The position numbers and the translations under genes are program-made. A model generated the notes under the pieces. The model saw only the letters and a list, made by a program, of their open reading frames with translations. It was not told where the DNA came from and made no database searches. A stretch of 64,000 nt of DNA from Ewingella sp963519305 (lineage in GTDB: Bacteria; Pseudomonadota; Gammaproteobacteria; Enterobacterales; Enterobacteriaceae), in NCBI GenBank assembly GCA_963519305.1, contig CAUQMS010000015.1:1-64000 (forward strand), given 5' to 3'. Below, in pieces: positions 7,750 to 16,792 of the stretch (the stretch's first letter is position 1; every line of letters begins with the position of its first letter).

Positions 7750-8612
7750 TGGTTAAGTTCCGTTCATTTTTTAACTGCCTGTCATCCTTACTTCTAAAAT
7801 GTTGCCGCCCTGCACTTTTTTAGGTTTTGTAAGCACTCTCATTCTCCCCATCACAGAACATTTATCCCCAGTTATTAACGCGAATTAACTTTCTGACCAC
7901 AGGTTGACGAAAATTGACACTGGCGGGATATCGCAATTTGACAAGGCTTGATTTTAGTTAACTTATTGAAAATAAATACCTTATCAAAAAAGCGGCGATT
8001 CCAGACAAAGTGTGTGCAACCCGCGTCCTGACTCGCTTGCGGGAACTTTCCAGACGCTCATGCACATGGTTATCCACAGGAATGGTGGATAACTCACACC
8101 GCGCCACGTGCAGCGCGACCTGCCCAAAATCGCCCTTTCACCTCAGGCGGTCTGCGTGTGATGTTTTTAAGTTATTTTTAGCCATTTTTACTTCTTTATA
8201 TATGCCGATTTTGCCTAGATATCCTGTGCGTCAGATATTGCAAAATGGAAAAGTGCATCCCACACGGACTTTTTAGCTTTAGCCACGCTGATGCATTGCA
8301 CCAAAATCACCGAATTCAGCACTGGTAAAGTGCACCAATTGGTCTGAAATCTGTCCGATTGATTACCGCTGATTAACATTTTGTTCGCGGCTTTGGCTGC
8401 CGGGCTATTTACATTCTCGCCACTTACTCTTTAGGAGGTATCTGCCCAAACTTGGCCTGAGAGTTGCAACATCTATGACGTCGCAAACCATCACCTTAAC
8501 AGCGCAAAATGAATGTCAGAAATATGACAATGGCCGTCAGTGAACATTAACCAGCCCGAACGTCATCGGCTTTAAAAAGCTGCGGCGCAGGGGATTGAGA
8601 GAGGACGCTCTG
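7750..8612. other. Long non-coding region uvrB to urtE-like gene, with DnaA boxes
   Basis: About 860 bp without a supported gene. It contains a near-consensus DnaA box TTATCCCCA (7862-7870), three TTGAC motifs and an AT-rich stretch (7895-7990), and an exact DnaA box TTATCCACA at 8070-8078 facing a second box at 8084-8092. The 9-bp arms GTTATCCAC and GTGGATAAC form a perfect hairpin with a 7-nt loop. Reading frames here, such as one at 8010-8276, lack ribosome sites and family features. DnaA boxes are known upstream of E. coli uvrB. Confidence 0.6.
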
Positions 8613-9323
8613 ATGTTAAGTGTTAAATCGGTGAATCAATATTATGGCCAGAACCATATTCTGTGGGATATCAATCTGGAGCTGTACCGCGGGCAATGTA
8701 ACTGCCTTATCGGGCGTAACGGCGTCGGTAAAACCACGCTGATTAACTGCATCATGGGGCACCTGCCGGTCAAGAGCGGCACCATCTCCTGGCAGTCGGC
8801 CAATGCAGAACCGCAAAGCCTGCTGAATCTGCCGGTAGAAACCCGCGCACAAATGGGCATCGGCTACGTGCCGCAAGGGCGTCAGATCTTTTCGCAAATG
8901 AGCGTGAATGAAAATCTGCAAATTGCCATGATGGCCGGACGCAATAAAACCCGCCGGGTGCCCGAACAGGTGTATGAGCTGTTTCCGGATTTAAAAGAGA
9001 GGGGCGCGCATAAGGCCGGTGAACTCGACGAAAGCCAGCAGCAGCAGCTGGCGATCAGCCGGGCTTTGGTGCTGGAGCCCGAACTGCTGATCCTCGATGA
9101 ACCGACCGAGCACACCAGCCCGGCGATGGCAGCGAACATGGGCAATATCATTCACCGCCTGAACCGGGATCTGGGGCTGACGCTGTTGCTGGTCGGTCAT
9201 AAACTGCCGTTTATCCGCACCGTGGCTGATCGCTTCTGCCTGCTCGACGGCGGGCGTAATGTGGCGCAGGGAACGCTGGCAGAACTGGATGACGGGCTGG
9301 TAAAAGATCACCTCACGGTGTGA
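8613..9323 (+). CDS. Orphan UrtE/LivF-like ABC transporter ATP-binding protein with altered signature motif
   Basis: A 236-residue ATPase that reads like UrtE, the second ATPase of the urea/branched-chain amino acid importer type (VNQYYGQNHIL at the start, VPQGRQIF around the Q-loop Q88). Walker A is G34-RNGVGKT-T42, Walker B ends D162-E163, switch His is H196. The ABC signature LSGGQ is replaced by LDESQ (138-142), which may impair ATP hydrolysis. No permease or binding protein lies nearby, so it works with a distant transporter or is decaying. ATG at 8613 has GAGG 8 nt upstream; an upstream TTG at 8595 is less likely. Its end overlaps bioD by 11 bp, convergently. Confidence 0.75.
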   Translation: MLSVKSVNQYYGQNHILWDINLELYRGQCNCLIGRNGVGKTTLINCIMGHLPVKSGTISWQSANAEPQSLLNLPVETRAQMGIGYVPQGRQIFSQMSVNENLQIAMMAGRNKTRRVPEQVYELFPDLKERGAHKAGELDESQQQQLAISRALVLEPELLILDEPTEHTSPAMAANMGNIIHRLNRDLGLTLLLVGHKLPFIRTVADRFCLLDGGRNVAQGTLAELDDGLVKDHLTV

Positions 9324-9993
9324 GGTGATCCAGATTGAGATAGTGCGCGATATCGCCGCCGGTCGCCGTACCGAGGAACGGGATTTCGCCCAGCAGTGGC
9401 GCAGGCAGCATACGCGTGAGCGTAGCCAGATAAGCCTGATGGTGCTTTCCCGTTTCCTGTACGTCGTTGGCAATCCACCCCGCCAGCCTTAAACCGCTGT
9501 GTGCGATGGCCTGCGCGGTGAGTACCGCATGGTTAATGCATCCCAGGCGCATTCCCACCACTAAAATCACCGGCAATTGTTCGGCTATCACCCAGTCGGC
9601 AAAGGTTTCCTGCTCATTGAGCGGCGTAAACCATCCTCCCGCCCCTTCCACTACCGTCCAGTCCGCTTTAGGTTCGAGATGGCGCAACCCCCGGGTCAGA
9701 GTACCGAGCGCAATCGGACGCTGTTCGAGCTGGCTGACAATATGCGGCGAAGTCGGCTCAATAAAGGTGCACGGGTTCACTTCGTCATAACTGAGCCGCA
9801 CGGAGCTGTTGGCCTGCAACGCCAGTGCATCACTATTGCGCGCGCCCTCAGGCGTCATTTCGCTGCCCGAGGCCACCGGCTTATACCCTGCGGTAGAAAA
9901 ACCGGCACGTGCTGCTGCCTGCAAAAAGGCGGTCGTGGCGACGGTTTTCCCGACTTCGGTATCGGTGCCGGTGATAAAGAAGGTTTTTTTCAT
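9313..9993 (-). CDS. bioD: Dethiobiotin synthetase BioD
   Basis: BioD closes the ureido ring of dethiobiotin from 7,8-diaminopelargonic acid, CO2 and ATP, in the cytosol. The protein has 226 residues, beginning MKKTFFITGTDTEVGKT with the P-loop at residues 8-16. The VEGAGGW motif follows near residue 115. The start at 9993 is the conserved one; the frame runs on to 10098 but that part crosses a repeat element. It is the last gene of bioBFCD. Unlike in E. coli, 140 bp containing a dispersed palindromic repeat separates it from bioC. Confidence 0.97.
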   Translation of the reverse strand: MKKTFFITGTDTEVGKTVATTAFLQAAARAGFSTAGYKPVASGSEMTPEGARNSDALALQANSSVRLSYDEVNPCTFIEPTSPHIVSQLEQRPIALGTLTRGLRHLEPKADWTVVEGAGGWFTPLNEQETFADWVIAEQLPVILVVGMRLGCINHAVLTAQAIAHSGLRLAGWIANDVQETGKHHQAYLATLTRMLPAPLLGEIPFLGTATGGDIAHYLNLDHLTP

Positions 9994-10024
9994 TGATTCC
10001 AATACCCTATCTGAGATTCTATAT

Positions 10025-10130
10025 CCAAAATCATTGGCACTGTATCCAGGCAGCCAGCGAGTAAGTCCCGATGAGCTGACATCAGTCAGTGCAAGCACAG
10101 CTAACGCAGAGACAACGTCAAGAACGCAGG
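10025..10130. repeat. Dispersed intergenic palindromic repeat, copy 1 (in the bioC-bioD gap)
   Basis: About 106 bp that aligns in the same orientation with 24474-24590. Shared blocks are CCAAA-TCATTGG, then AGGCAGC, CCCGATGAGCTG, CAGTG and CAGCTAACGC. Copy 1 lacks a short central stretch found in copy 2. The pattern resembles an intergenic repeat I recall from Yersinia, Serratia and Rahnella genomes, perhaps the YPAL class; that name is unconfirmed. Confidence 0.75.
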
Positions 10131-10133
10131 ATT

Positions 10134-10925
10134 TTATCTTGGGATCAGTTCTTCCACCTGAAGCACGCCATACACCAGCCGATAAGTCAGCGGCAACATA
10201 CCGTCCTGACGGGCGTAGTGTTTTTCCAGCAACGCCAGACGTTCACGACCTCCCAGTCCGCCGAGGCGGCCATTTTTGATGTGCGTCGCGCCGATACCCT
10301 TGAGCGAACGCATCAGCGACATCGCATCCGGGAACAGAACGGTGTGCTGGCTGAACTGCACGTCGTGGCGATACGGGGCACAGGCTTCGGCGATTTTATC
10401 CGGCGTCAGGAACTGGTTTACGTGACGACGCCCATCGACTTTCATCCAGGCCGCGGCCAGTTCACCCAGTGAGCCTTCCGCCAATGTGGAGAACAGCACC
10501 AGCCCGCCGATGCGCGTGACGCGGTGCATCTCTTCGAGCGCACGCGGCAGCGCATTGCACCACTGCACGGCCAGATTACTGAAACAGATATCCACTGCGC
10601 CATCGTCCAGCGGTAAGCGTTCGATATCACCCGGCAGATAATGGTGGGCGGAATCCTGCGCGCGGGCCATGTCGATCATGCCCTGGGACAAGTCCAGCGC
10701 GGTGACCTGTTTGCCCATGTCACGCCAGCGGCGGCTGAAATAACCGGTGCCGCAACCGGCGTCGAGCAGGGACAAACCGGCGGCCTGATGGGTCTCTGCC
10801 ACCATGCTGATCAGATGCTCACCCACGTCGCGCTGCAATTGTGCGGCGCTTTCATAACTGACGGCGGCGCGGCTGAACGCGTCGGCCACCGCTTGTTTAT
10901 TCACTAATTCAGTGACTGCACCCAT
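10134..10925 (-). CDS. bioC: Malonyl-ACP O-methyltransferase BioC
   Basis: BioC methylates the free carboxyl of malonyl-ACP with SAM, disguising it so that fatty acid synthesis can build the pimeloyl chain of biotin. The protein has 263 residues. SAM motif I is LLDAGCGTGYF (about residues 53-63), and the acidic motif LDLSQGM follows. The N-terminal VNKQAVADAFSRAA matches E. coli BioC. The first 17 bp overlap the end of bioF, consistent with coupled translation in the operon. Confidence 0.95.
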   Translation of the reverse strand: MGAVTELVNKQAVADAFSRAAVSYESAAQLQRDVGEHLISMVAETHQAAGLSLLDAGCGTGYFSRRWRDMGKQVTALDLSQGMIDMARAQDSAHHYLPGDIERLPLDDGAVDICFSNLAVQWCNALPRALEEMHRVTRIGGLVLFSTLAEGSLGELAAAWMKVDGRRHVNQFLTPDKIAEACAPYRHDVQFSQHTVLFPDAMSLMRSLKGIGATHIKNGRLGGLGGRERLALLEKHYARQDGMLPLTYRLVYGVLQVEELIPR

Positions 10926-12060
10926 GAAGGGACTCCAGCAAAAAATCGATATCTTCGGGCCGATGGGCAGCCGTCAGGGTAATGCGCAGTCTTGCGCTGC
11001 CCCGCGGAACGGTCGGCGGGCGGATCGCACTGACCCATACACCGCACTCACGTAACCGCTGTGCCAGATCCAACGTCGGCTGATTCTCACCGACAATCAG
11101 CGGCTGAATTGCCGTAGCGGAAGCCGTCAGCTGATAAGGCAAACCGGCGGCTCCTGCACGGAAACGGGCAATATTCGCCGCGAGTTTATCACGCAGGTCG
11201 TCGCCTTGCTGAATACAGCGCAGGCTGGCCTGCAGGGCACAAACTTGTGCGGCGGGCATGGCGGTGCTGTAAATCAGATGACGGGCAAACTGCAACAGGT
11301 AATCGGCGGTGGCGTCATCACATAACACCGCCGCACCGCTGCATCCGAAGGCTTTGCCGAACGTCACCACCAGCAGTTCCGGCCGTACATTCTGCTGCCA
11401 GCAGCTGCCGCGTCCCTGCTCACCGAGCACGCCGACACCGTGGGCATCATCGACCATCAGCCAGCTGCCGTGCGCCTGCGTTAAGCGGTGAAGATCGCCC
11501 AGCGGAGCGGCATCGCCGTCCATGCTGAACACCCCTTCGGTCACCACCAGCGTGTCACCGGTCACCGGCCTTTCCAGCAGACGTTGCAGGGAATCCGGCT
11601 GATTGTGCTGAAAACGCCGCAGCTGAGATGGCGCGTGTGCCGCCGCCTCCAGTAGTGAAGCGTGGCTGAGTTTATCCGCCAGAACCCGGTCAGGTGCCTG
11701 CAACAGCGCGGCCAGAATCGCCTGATTGGCCGCAAAACCGGAGATAAACAACAACGCGCGCGGATAGCCCTGCCACTGCGCCAGTTGCTGTTCGAATTCG
11801 GCGTGCACGTCGTTGTAGCCGGTGACGTGCCCTGAGCCACCGCTGCCCACGCCAAAGCGCGCCGCGCCCTGCTGCCAGGCGGCGATCACATTCAGATTCT
11901 GGCTGAGCCCCAGATAGTCGTTGCCGGAGAAGTTCAGCCAGCGCTGCTCACCCTGTGACAACCAGCGGGCGCTGCCGCCAGCGTTGGGCTGACGCACGCG
12001 AAACGCCGACGCCTGTTTACGCGTTTGTACCGCCTCTTCAATGCGCGTTTGCCAGCTCAT
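10909..12060 (-). CDS. bioF: 8-amino-7-oxononanoate synthase BioF
   Basis: BioF is the PLP enzyme that condenses pimeloyl-ACP with L-alanine to give 8-amino-7-oxononanoate. The protein has 383 residues against 384 in E. coli. The SGNDYLGLS motif is near residue 45, VDDAHGVGV holds the cofactor aspartate, and TFGKAFGCSG carries the Schiff-base lysine. Only 3 bp separate it from bioB. It belongs to the alpha-oxoamine synthase family. Confidence 0.97.
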   Translation of the reverse strand: MSWQTRIEEAVQTRKQASAFRVRQPNAGGSARWLSQGEQRWLNFSGNDYLGLSQNLNVIAAWQQGAARFGVGSGGSGHVTGYNDVHAEFEQQLAQWQGYPRALLFISGFAANQAILAALLQAPDRVLADKLSHASLLEAAAHAPSQLRRFQHNQPDSLQRLLERPVTGDTLVVTEGVFSMDGDAAPLGDLHRLTQAHGSWLMVDDAHGVGVLGEQGRGSCWQQNVRPELLVVTFGKAFGCSGAAVLCDDATADYLLQFARHLIYSTAMPAAQVCALQASLRCIQQGDDLRDKLAANIARFRAGAAGLPYQLTASATAIQPLIVGENQPTLDLAQRLRECGVWVSAIRPPTVPRGSARLRITLTAAHRPEDIDFLLESLHGCSH

Positions 12061-12063
12061 CGG

Positions 12064-13101
12064 TCAGACGGCGGCGTTGTAAAATTGTGGAGTGTCGGCA
12101 TGAAGCAGTTGCCCGGCCAGCGCTTCCTGCTGCTGGTTATCGCCCATTTCAGTTTCAAATACCTGCGGATTAAGGCCCAGCTTGCCGAACAGAATCAGAT
12201 CTTTATCTTCCGCCGGGTTCGGCGTGGTCAGCAGTTTGCAGCCGTAGAAGATCGAGTTGGCACCCGCCATAAAACACATGGCCTGCGTCTGTTCGCTCAT
12301 CTGCTCGCGACCGGCAGAAAGACGCACGTAGGAGGCAGGCATCATAATACGCGCCACGGCGATGGTGCGGATGAAATCAAAAGGGTCGACGTCGTCGTTA
12401 TCAGCCAGCGGCGTGCCCTTCACTTTCACCAGCATATTGATCGGTACGCTCTCCGGCGCGACCGGCAGATTCGCCAGCTGCATCAGTAAACCGGCGCGGT
12501 CTTTAACCGTTTCGCCAAGGCCCACGATACCGCCGGAACAGACTTTGATGCCTGCACCGCGCACTTCTGACAGCGTATCCAGACGCTCCTGATAGCTGCG
12601 CGTCGTGATAATGCTGCCGTAGAATTCCGGCGAGGTATCCAGGTTATGGTTGTAGAAATCCAGCCCCGCCGATGCCAGGCGCTGCGCCTGCGTGGTGTTG
12701 AGCGTGCCGAGCGTCATGCATGTTTCCATGCCCAGTTCTTTCACACCCTGCACCATCTGCTCAAGGTAAGGCATATCGCGGTCGTGCGGGTTTTTCCATG
12801 CCGCCCCCATGCAGAAACGTGTGGAACCGGCGGCCTTGGCCTGACGGGCGGACTCAAGCACTTGTTTGACTTCCATCAGACGTTCGGTTTCCAGCCCGGT
12901 TTTATAACGCGAACTCTGCGGGCAATATTTGCAGTCTTCCGGACAGGCACCGGTTTTGATCGACAACAGCGTGCTGACCTGAACCTGACGCGGGTCGAAG
13001 TGCTGGCGGTGAATCTGCTGGGCTTCGAACATCAGCTCCAGAAAAGGTTTATCGAACAGCGCCTGCGTTTTTTCCAGCGTCCAGTGGGTACGGGTTGTCA
13101 T
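12064..13101 (-). CDS. bioB: Biotin synthase BioB (radical SAM)
   Basis: BioB inserts sulfur between C6 and C9 of dethiobiotin, using SAM radicals from a [4Fe-4S] cluster and sacrificing a [2Fe-2S] cluster. The protein has 345 residues. Radical SAM motif C53-x3-C57-x2-C60 (CPEDCKYC) is intact. YNHNLDTSPE and the C-terminal SIFYGCKLLTT segment are family marks. It is the first gene of bioBFCD, divergent from bioA across a BirA operator. Confidence 0.98.
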   Translation of the reverse strand: MTTRTHWTLEKTQALFDKPFLELMFEAQQIHRQHFDPRQVQVSTLLSIKTGACPEDCKYCPQSSRYKTGLETERLMEVKQVLESARQAKAAGSTRFCMGAAWKNPHDRDMPYLEQMVQGVKELGMETCMTLGTLNTTQAQRLASAGLDFYNHNLDTSPEFYGSIITTRSYQERLDTLSEVRGAGIKVCSGGIVGLGETVKDRAGLLMQLANLPVAPESVPINMLVKVKGTPLADNDDVDPFDFIRTIAVARIMMPASYVRLSAGREQMSEQTQAMCFMAGANSIFYGCKLLTTPNPAEDKDLILFGKLGLNPQVFETEMGDNQQQEALAGQLLHADTPQFYNAAV

Positions 13102-13152
13102 TCAGCATCTCCGAAAAAGTTTTAACCTTACAAATCGTCAACCATTCTTTAT

Positions 13153-13197
13153 TTGTTTTAGTTTACCGTCAACGTTAAAATTATTTTTTGGTTTACA
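13153..13197. promoter_or_regulatory. BirA operator (bioO) and bioA promoter
   Basis: Right half-site GGTTTACA (13190-13197) matches the BirA consensus exactly. The left half CGTCAACG (13167-13174) matches TGTAAACC at 5 of 8 positions, with the usual 15-bp spacing. A bioA promoter overlaps it: TTGTTT (13153-13158), 17 bp, TAAAAT (13176-13181). For bioB, TTGACG on the minus strand (plus 13168-13173) lies inside the operator. Biotinyl-AMP-bound BirA should repress both directions. Confidence 0.8.
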
Positions 13198-13218
13198 TAT
13201 TTCATCAAGGACATTGCA

Positions 13219-14496
13219 ATGAACCCCGCCGATCTCGACTTTGACCAGCGCCACATCTGGCACCCTTACACGTCGATGACCCGCCCGCTGCCCTGCTATG
13301 CGGTGGAATCTGCGCAGGGCGTCGAACTGCAACTGGCTGATGGTCGCCAGCTGATTGACGGCATGTCATCGTGGTGGGCGGCAATCCATGGCTACAACCA
13401 TCCGGCTCTCAATCAGGCAGCCATCACGCAGATTGGCAAAATGTCTCATGTGATGTTCGGCGGGATCACCCATCCGCCGGCGGTCGCGCTGTCGCGTCAG
13501 TTAGTGGAGATGACCCCTGCCGGGCTGGAGTGCGTGTTTCTGGCTGACTCAGGATCGGTGGCCGTAGAAGTGGCGCTGAAGATGGCGATGCAGTACTGGC
13601 AGGCACGGGGCGAAAAGCGCCAGACGCTGCTGACACTGCGCAACGGCTATCACGGCGACACCTTCGGCGCGATGTCAGTGTGTGACCCGCAAAATTCGAT
13701 GCACAGTTTGTATCAGGGGTATCTGCCGGAGCATCTGTTTGCCACCGCGCCGCAAAGCCGTTTCGGCGGGGAGTGGGATGAGGCGGATATTGCCCCGTTC
13801 GCCACTATGCTGAAAGAGAATCACCGCAGCATTGCAGCCGTGATTTTAGAGCCGGTGGTGCAGGGCGCGGGCGGGATGCGGATTTATCATCCGACCTACC
13901 TCAAACGGGTGCGGGAGCTGTGCGATGCCTTTGATGTGCTGTTGATTGCCGATGAAATTGCCACCGGCTTTGGCCGCACAGGCAAACTGTTTGCCTGTGA
14001 TCATGCGGGCATTTCACCGGATATTCTTTGCCTCGGCAAAGCGCTTACCGGCGGGTATATGACGCTGTCGGCGACGCTCACCACCCGCCACGTCGCCGAT
14101 ACCATCAGCGATGGCGAAGCCGGATGTTTCATGCACGGCCCGACCTTTATGGGTAATCCGCTGGCCTGTGCCGTTGCCCACGCCAGCTTAACCCTGCTGG
14201 CAGAAAACCGCTGGCAGGCGCAGGTGGCAAACATTGAACAGCAATTCAGACGCGAACTGATGCCGCTGGCCGCGCACCCTGGCGTAGCAGATGTGCGCGT
14301 ACTGGGCGCGATTGGTGTGGTGGAGATGCGTGAGCCGGTGGATATGGCGCAGTTGCAGAAACACTTCGTCAGCCAGGGAGTGTGGATCCGCCCGTTCGGC
14401 AAGCTTATTTATCTGATGCCGCCGTACGTTATCTCCCCGGCGCAGCTGACTTCACTGACCGGTGCTATCGCCAGCGCGCTGGAGACGCTTTATTGA
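13219..14496 (+). CDS. bioA: Adenosylmethionine-8-amino-7-oxononanoate aminotransferase BioA
   Basis: BioA transfers the SAM amino group to 8-amino-7-oxononanoate, giving 7,8-diaminopelargonate. It is a class III PLP aminotransferase of 425 residues (429 in E. coli). Substrate residues SSWWAAIHGYNH are near residue 55, the cofactor aspartate lies in LIADEIATGFGRTG, and the lysine in CLGKALTGGY. It is divergent from bioB and shares its operator. The last 7 bp overlap the convergent LysR gene. Confidence 0.98.
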   Translation: MNPADLDFDQRHIWHPYTSMTRPLPCYAVESAQGVELQLADGRQLIDGMSSWWAAIHGYNHPALNQAAITQIGKMSHVMFGGITHPPAVALSRQLVEMTPAGLECVFLADSGSVAVEVALKMAMQYWQARGEKRQTLLTLRNGYHGDTFGAMSVCDPQNSMHSLYQGYLPEHLFATAPQSRFGGEWDEADIAPFATMLKENHRSIAAVILEPVVQGAGGMRIYHPTYLKRVRELCDAFDVLLIADEIATGFGRTGKLFACDHAGISPDILCLGKALTGGYMTLSATLTTRHVADTISDGEAGCFMHGPTFMGNPLACAVAHASLTLLAENRWQAQVANIEQQFRRELMPLAAHPGVADVRVLGAIGVVEMREPVDMAQLQKHFVSQGVWIRPFGKLIYLMPPYVISPAQLTSLTGAIASALETLY

Positions 14497-15455
14497 TTAG
14501 CACTTACTAAATGGTGAGAGCTGGACAGTAACCCGCTGAGTTTCTGCCGGCTGACTCTGGCCTGCTCGTTCAGATAATCAATCACCACCTGTAGCGCGGG
14601 CGTGGGATTCTCCGGATAGAGCAGCGTGTAAGAAGCCCCGCTGGCGACGCACAGCGGGAATGGCGCAATGATGCGCCGGGCCTGCAAATCATCTTCTATT
14701 AAGGTCAGATCCCCTATCGCCACGCCGTAACCCTGCAACGCAGAGTTAATCGCCAGATCCAGCGTATCGAAGTGCTGCGATTTGGCCGACGGCAGCCCTT
14801 TCATCCCGGCCTCGCGCCACCAAAGCAACCAGTCCCGGCGGTCACGCGTCGGGTGCAGTAAGGTTTTTCCCGCCAGATCGGCAAGGTCAAAACGCCCTTT
14901 GCGGCGGGGCAAAAAATCAGGGGTACAGACCGGCGTCAGCACTTCGTCAAACAGATGATGTGCGCGACGCGGTGAGTCCGGCGCGCGCCCAAAAACCACG
15001 GCGGCGTCGAAATGTTCGGTACTGAAATCCACCCCATGCGCAATCGACGCGGTCAGCTCTATCTGGATATCGGGCCGGTCATTTTGCAGCTGAATCACCC
15101 TCGGCAATAACAAGCGCATTGAGCAGGTCGGGCATTTTATCCGCAATGTATCAGGGTGCGACCCCACACGCCTGAGCGCTTCGCCCATCTGCTCCAGCGC
15201 CTGCTGCACCGCCGGTAAGAGCTGCGCACCGCGCGGTGTCAGGGTCAGCCCACGGGCCTGACGCAAAAACAGCGGATACCCCAGCGCCGTTTCCAGCCCG
15301 GTCATTTGGCGGCTCACCGCTCCCTGCGTAATATGCAACAGCTCTGCGGCGTGAGTCAGGTTAAGGGTTTTCGCCACTACGCTGAATGTTTTCAACAGGT
15401 TAAGTGAAGGCAATGTGAGTGCCGTCAGGTATGAAAAATCGGGGGAAGTGGCCAT
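14490..15455 (-). CDS. LysR family transcriptional regulator (GcvA-like)
   Basis: A 321-residue LysR-type regulator. The winged HTH spans about residues 16-75 (LKTFSVVAKTLNLTHAAELL, then TQGAVSRQM), in the pattern typical of the GcvA/AmpR branch. The rest is the periplasmic-binding-like effector domain; the insert IKCPTCSMRLLLPRV is characteristic of that branch. GAGGTACAG precedes the ATG. It is divergent from the aminotransferase at 15604, with about 150 bp between, so that gene and perhaps the binding protein after it are likely targets. The effector is unknown. Confidence 0.85.
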   Translation of the reverse strand: MATSPDFSYLTALTLPSLNLLKTFSVVAKTLNLTHAAELLHITQGAVSRQMTGLETALGYPLFLRQARGLTLTPRGAQLLPAVQQALEQMGEALRRVGSHPDTLRIKCPTCSMRLLLPRVIQLQNDRPDIQIELTASIAHGVDFSTEHFDAAVVFGRAPDSPRRAHHLFDEVLTPVCTPDFLPRRKGRFDLADLAGKTLLHPTRDRRDWLLWWREAGMKGLPSAKSQHFDTLDLAINSALQGYGVAIGDLTLIEDDLQARRIIAPFPLCVASGASYTLLYPENPTPALQVVIDYLNEQARVSRQKLSGLLSSSHHLVSANQ

Positions 15456-15603
15456 CTGTACCTCACAAAAAACGTCACCCGTTATGACGGGAGATCATAG
15501 CGAGTATGACAAATTTTCCCTTGTCCGTACAAATGTTCTGATGCTTAATCATTCGATAGTTTTCGAATAATTATTCATTTCCGGTCTGCCTTTGGAGCTC
15601 GTC

Positions 15604-16758
15604 ATGAAAAGCGCCCTTTCTCCTTTATCCAAGTTGCCTGACGTCGGCACCACAATCTTCACCGTGATTGGCCAACTGAGCGCCGAGCATAATGCACTGA
15701 ATTTATCGCAGGGTGCCCCTAATTTCGCCTGCCAGCCGTCGCTGGTTGATGCTGTCAGCAAAGCCATGCACGATGGTCATAACCAATATGCACCGATGAG
15801 CGGCGTGGCGGCACTGCGCCATGCGCTGTCGGCCAAAGTGGAAGCGCTTTACGGTTGTCACTACGACGCCGACAGCGAAGTGACCGTGATCGCCAGCGCC
15901 AGCGAAGGGCTTTATTCCGCCATCAGCGCGCTGGTGCATCCGGGCGACGAGGTGATCTACTTCGAACCGGCCTTTGACAGTTACGCACCTATTGTCCGTT
16001 TGCAGGGCGCGACGCCGGTGGCTATCGGCCTGTCGCTGGAAGATTTCAGCATTGACTGGAATGAGGTCGCCAGCGCGATTAACAGCAAAACGCGCATGAT
16101 CATCATCAACAGCCCGCACAACCCGACCGGCGCGATTTTTACCGCCACCGATATCGAACGCCTGACCGCCCTGACCTGCAACACCGATATCGTGATCCTG
16201 TCCGATGAAGTCTACGAACACGTGGTGTTTGACGGCGAGCGCCATGAAAGTATGGCCTGTCATCCGCAACTGGCGGAGCGCAGCGTGATTGTCTCCTCGT
16301 TCGGCAAAACCTATCACGTCACCGGCTGGCGCGTGGGATATTGCCTGGCACCGGCTGAACTGATGGAGGAGATCCGCAAAGTCCATCAGTTCATGGTATT
16401 TTCAGCCGACACGCCGATGCAGGTGGCTTTTGCACAAGCGCTGGCCGACCCGCAGAGCTATCTGGGGCTGGCCGATTTTTACCAGCAAAAACGTGATCTG
16501 CTGGCGAACGCCCTGAGTGGTTCACGCTTTGAGCTGCTGCCGAGCCGTGGCAGCTTCTTTATGCTGGCACGCTTCAGTCACTTCAGTTCGCTGACCGATG
16601 ACGAGTTTGTCCTGAGTTTGATCCGCGATCATAAGATCGCCACCATCCCGCTGTCGGCATTTTATAGCCATAACACGCCGACCGGGCTTATCCGCCTGAG
16701 CTTTGCCAAAGATAACGATACGTTGTACGAAGGCGCGCGCCGTCTGTGCGGCGTCTAA
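15604..16758 (+). CDS. YbdL-like methionine/aromatic aminotransferase
   Basis: A class I PLP aminotransferase of 384 residues. Opening SKLPDVGTTIFT and QYAPMSGVAALR, then SPHNPTGA and the Schiff-base lysine K235 in SSFGKTYHVTGW, closely follow E. coli YbdL, which uses methionine, histidine and phenylalanine as amino donors with a 2-oxo acid acceptor. Start at 15604 (MKSALSPLSK) has GGAG 6 nt upstream; a TTG at 15592 is in frame. An amino-acid binding protein follows 34 bp downstream and a LysR gene is divergent. Together they suggest a small amino-acid use or salvage unit. YbdL lies elsewhere in E. coli. Confidence 0.85.
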   Translation: MKSALSPLSKLPDVGTTIFTVIGQLSAEHNALNLSQGAPNFACQPSLVDAVSKAMHDGHNQYAPMSGVAALRHALSAKVEALYGCHYDADSEVTVIASASEGLYSAISALVHPGDEVIYFEPAFDSYAPIVRLQGATPVAIGLSLEDFSIDWNEVASAINSKTRMIIINSPHNPTGAIFTATDIERLTALTCNTDIVILSDEVYEHVVFDGERHESMACHPQLAERSVIVSSFGKTYHVTGWRVGYCLAPAELMEEIRKVHQFMVFSADTPMQVAFAQALADPQSYLGLADFYQQKRDLLANALSGSRFELLPSRGSFFMLARFSHFSSLTDDEFVLSLIRDHKIATIPLSAFYSHNTPTGLIRLSFAKDNDTLYEGARRLCGV

Positions 16759-16792
16759 GCGTCTGACTTGATACCCACCGGGAGAAGTGAAA

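Noticed and set aside
8010..8276. 88-codon frame in the uvrB upstream region
   Set aside because: No ribosome site, odd composition, and it overlaps the DnaA-box palindrome.
8440..8480. Possible TPP or guanidine riboswitch before the UrtE-like gene (CTGAGAG motif)
   Set aside because: Only a short motif matches; the paired core of neither family is visible.
8475..8543. 22-codon frame upstream of the UrtE-like gene as a leader peptide
   Set aside because: The nearest purine-rich site is about 13 nt from the ATG and the peptide shows no leader-type codon run.
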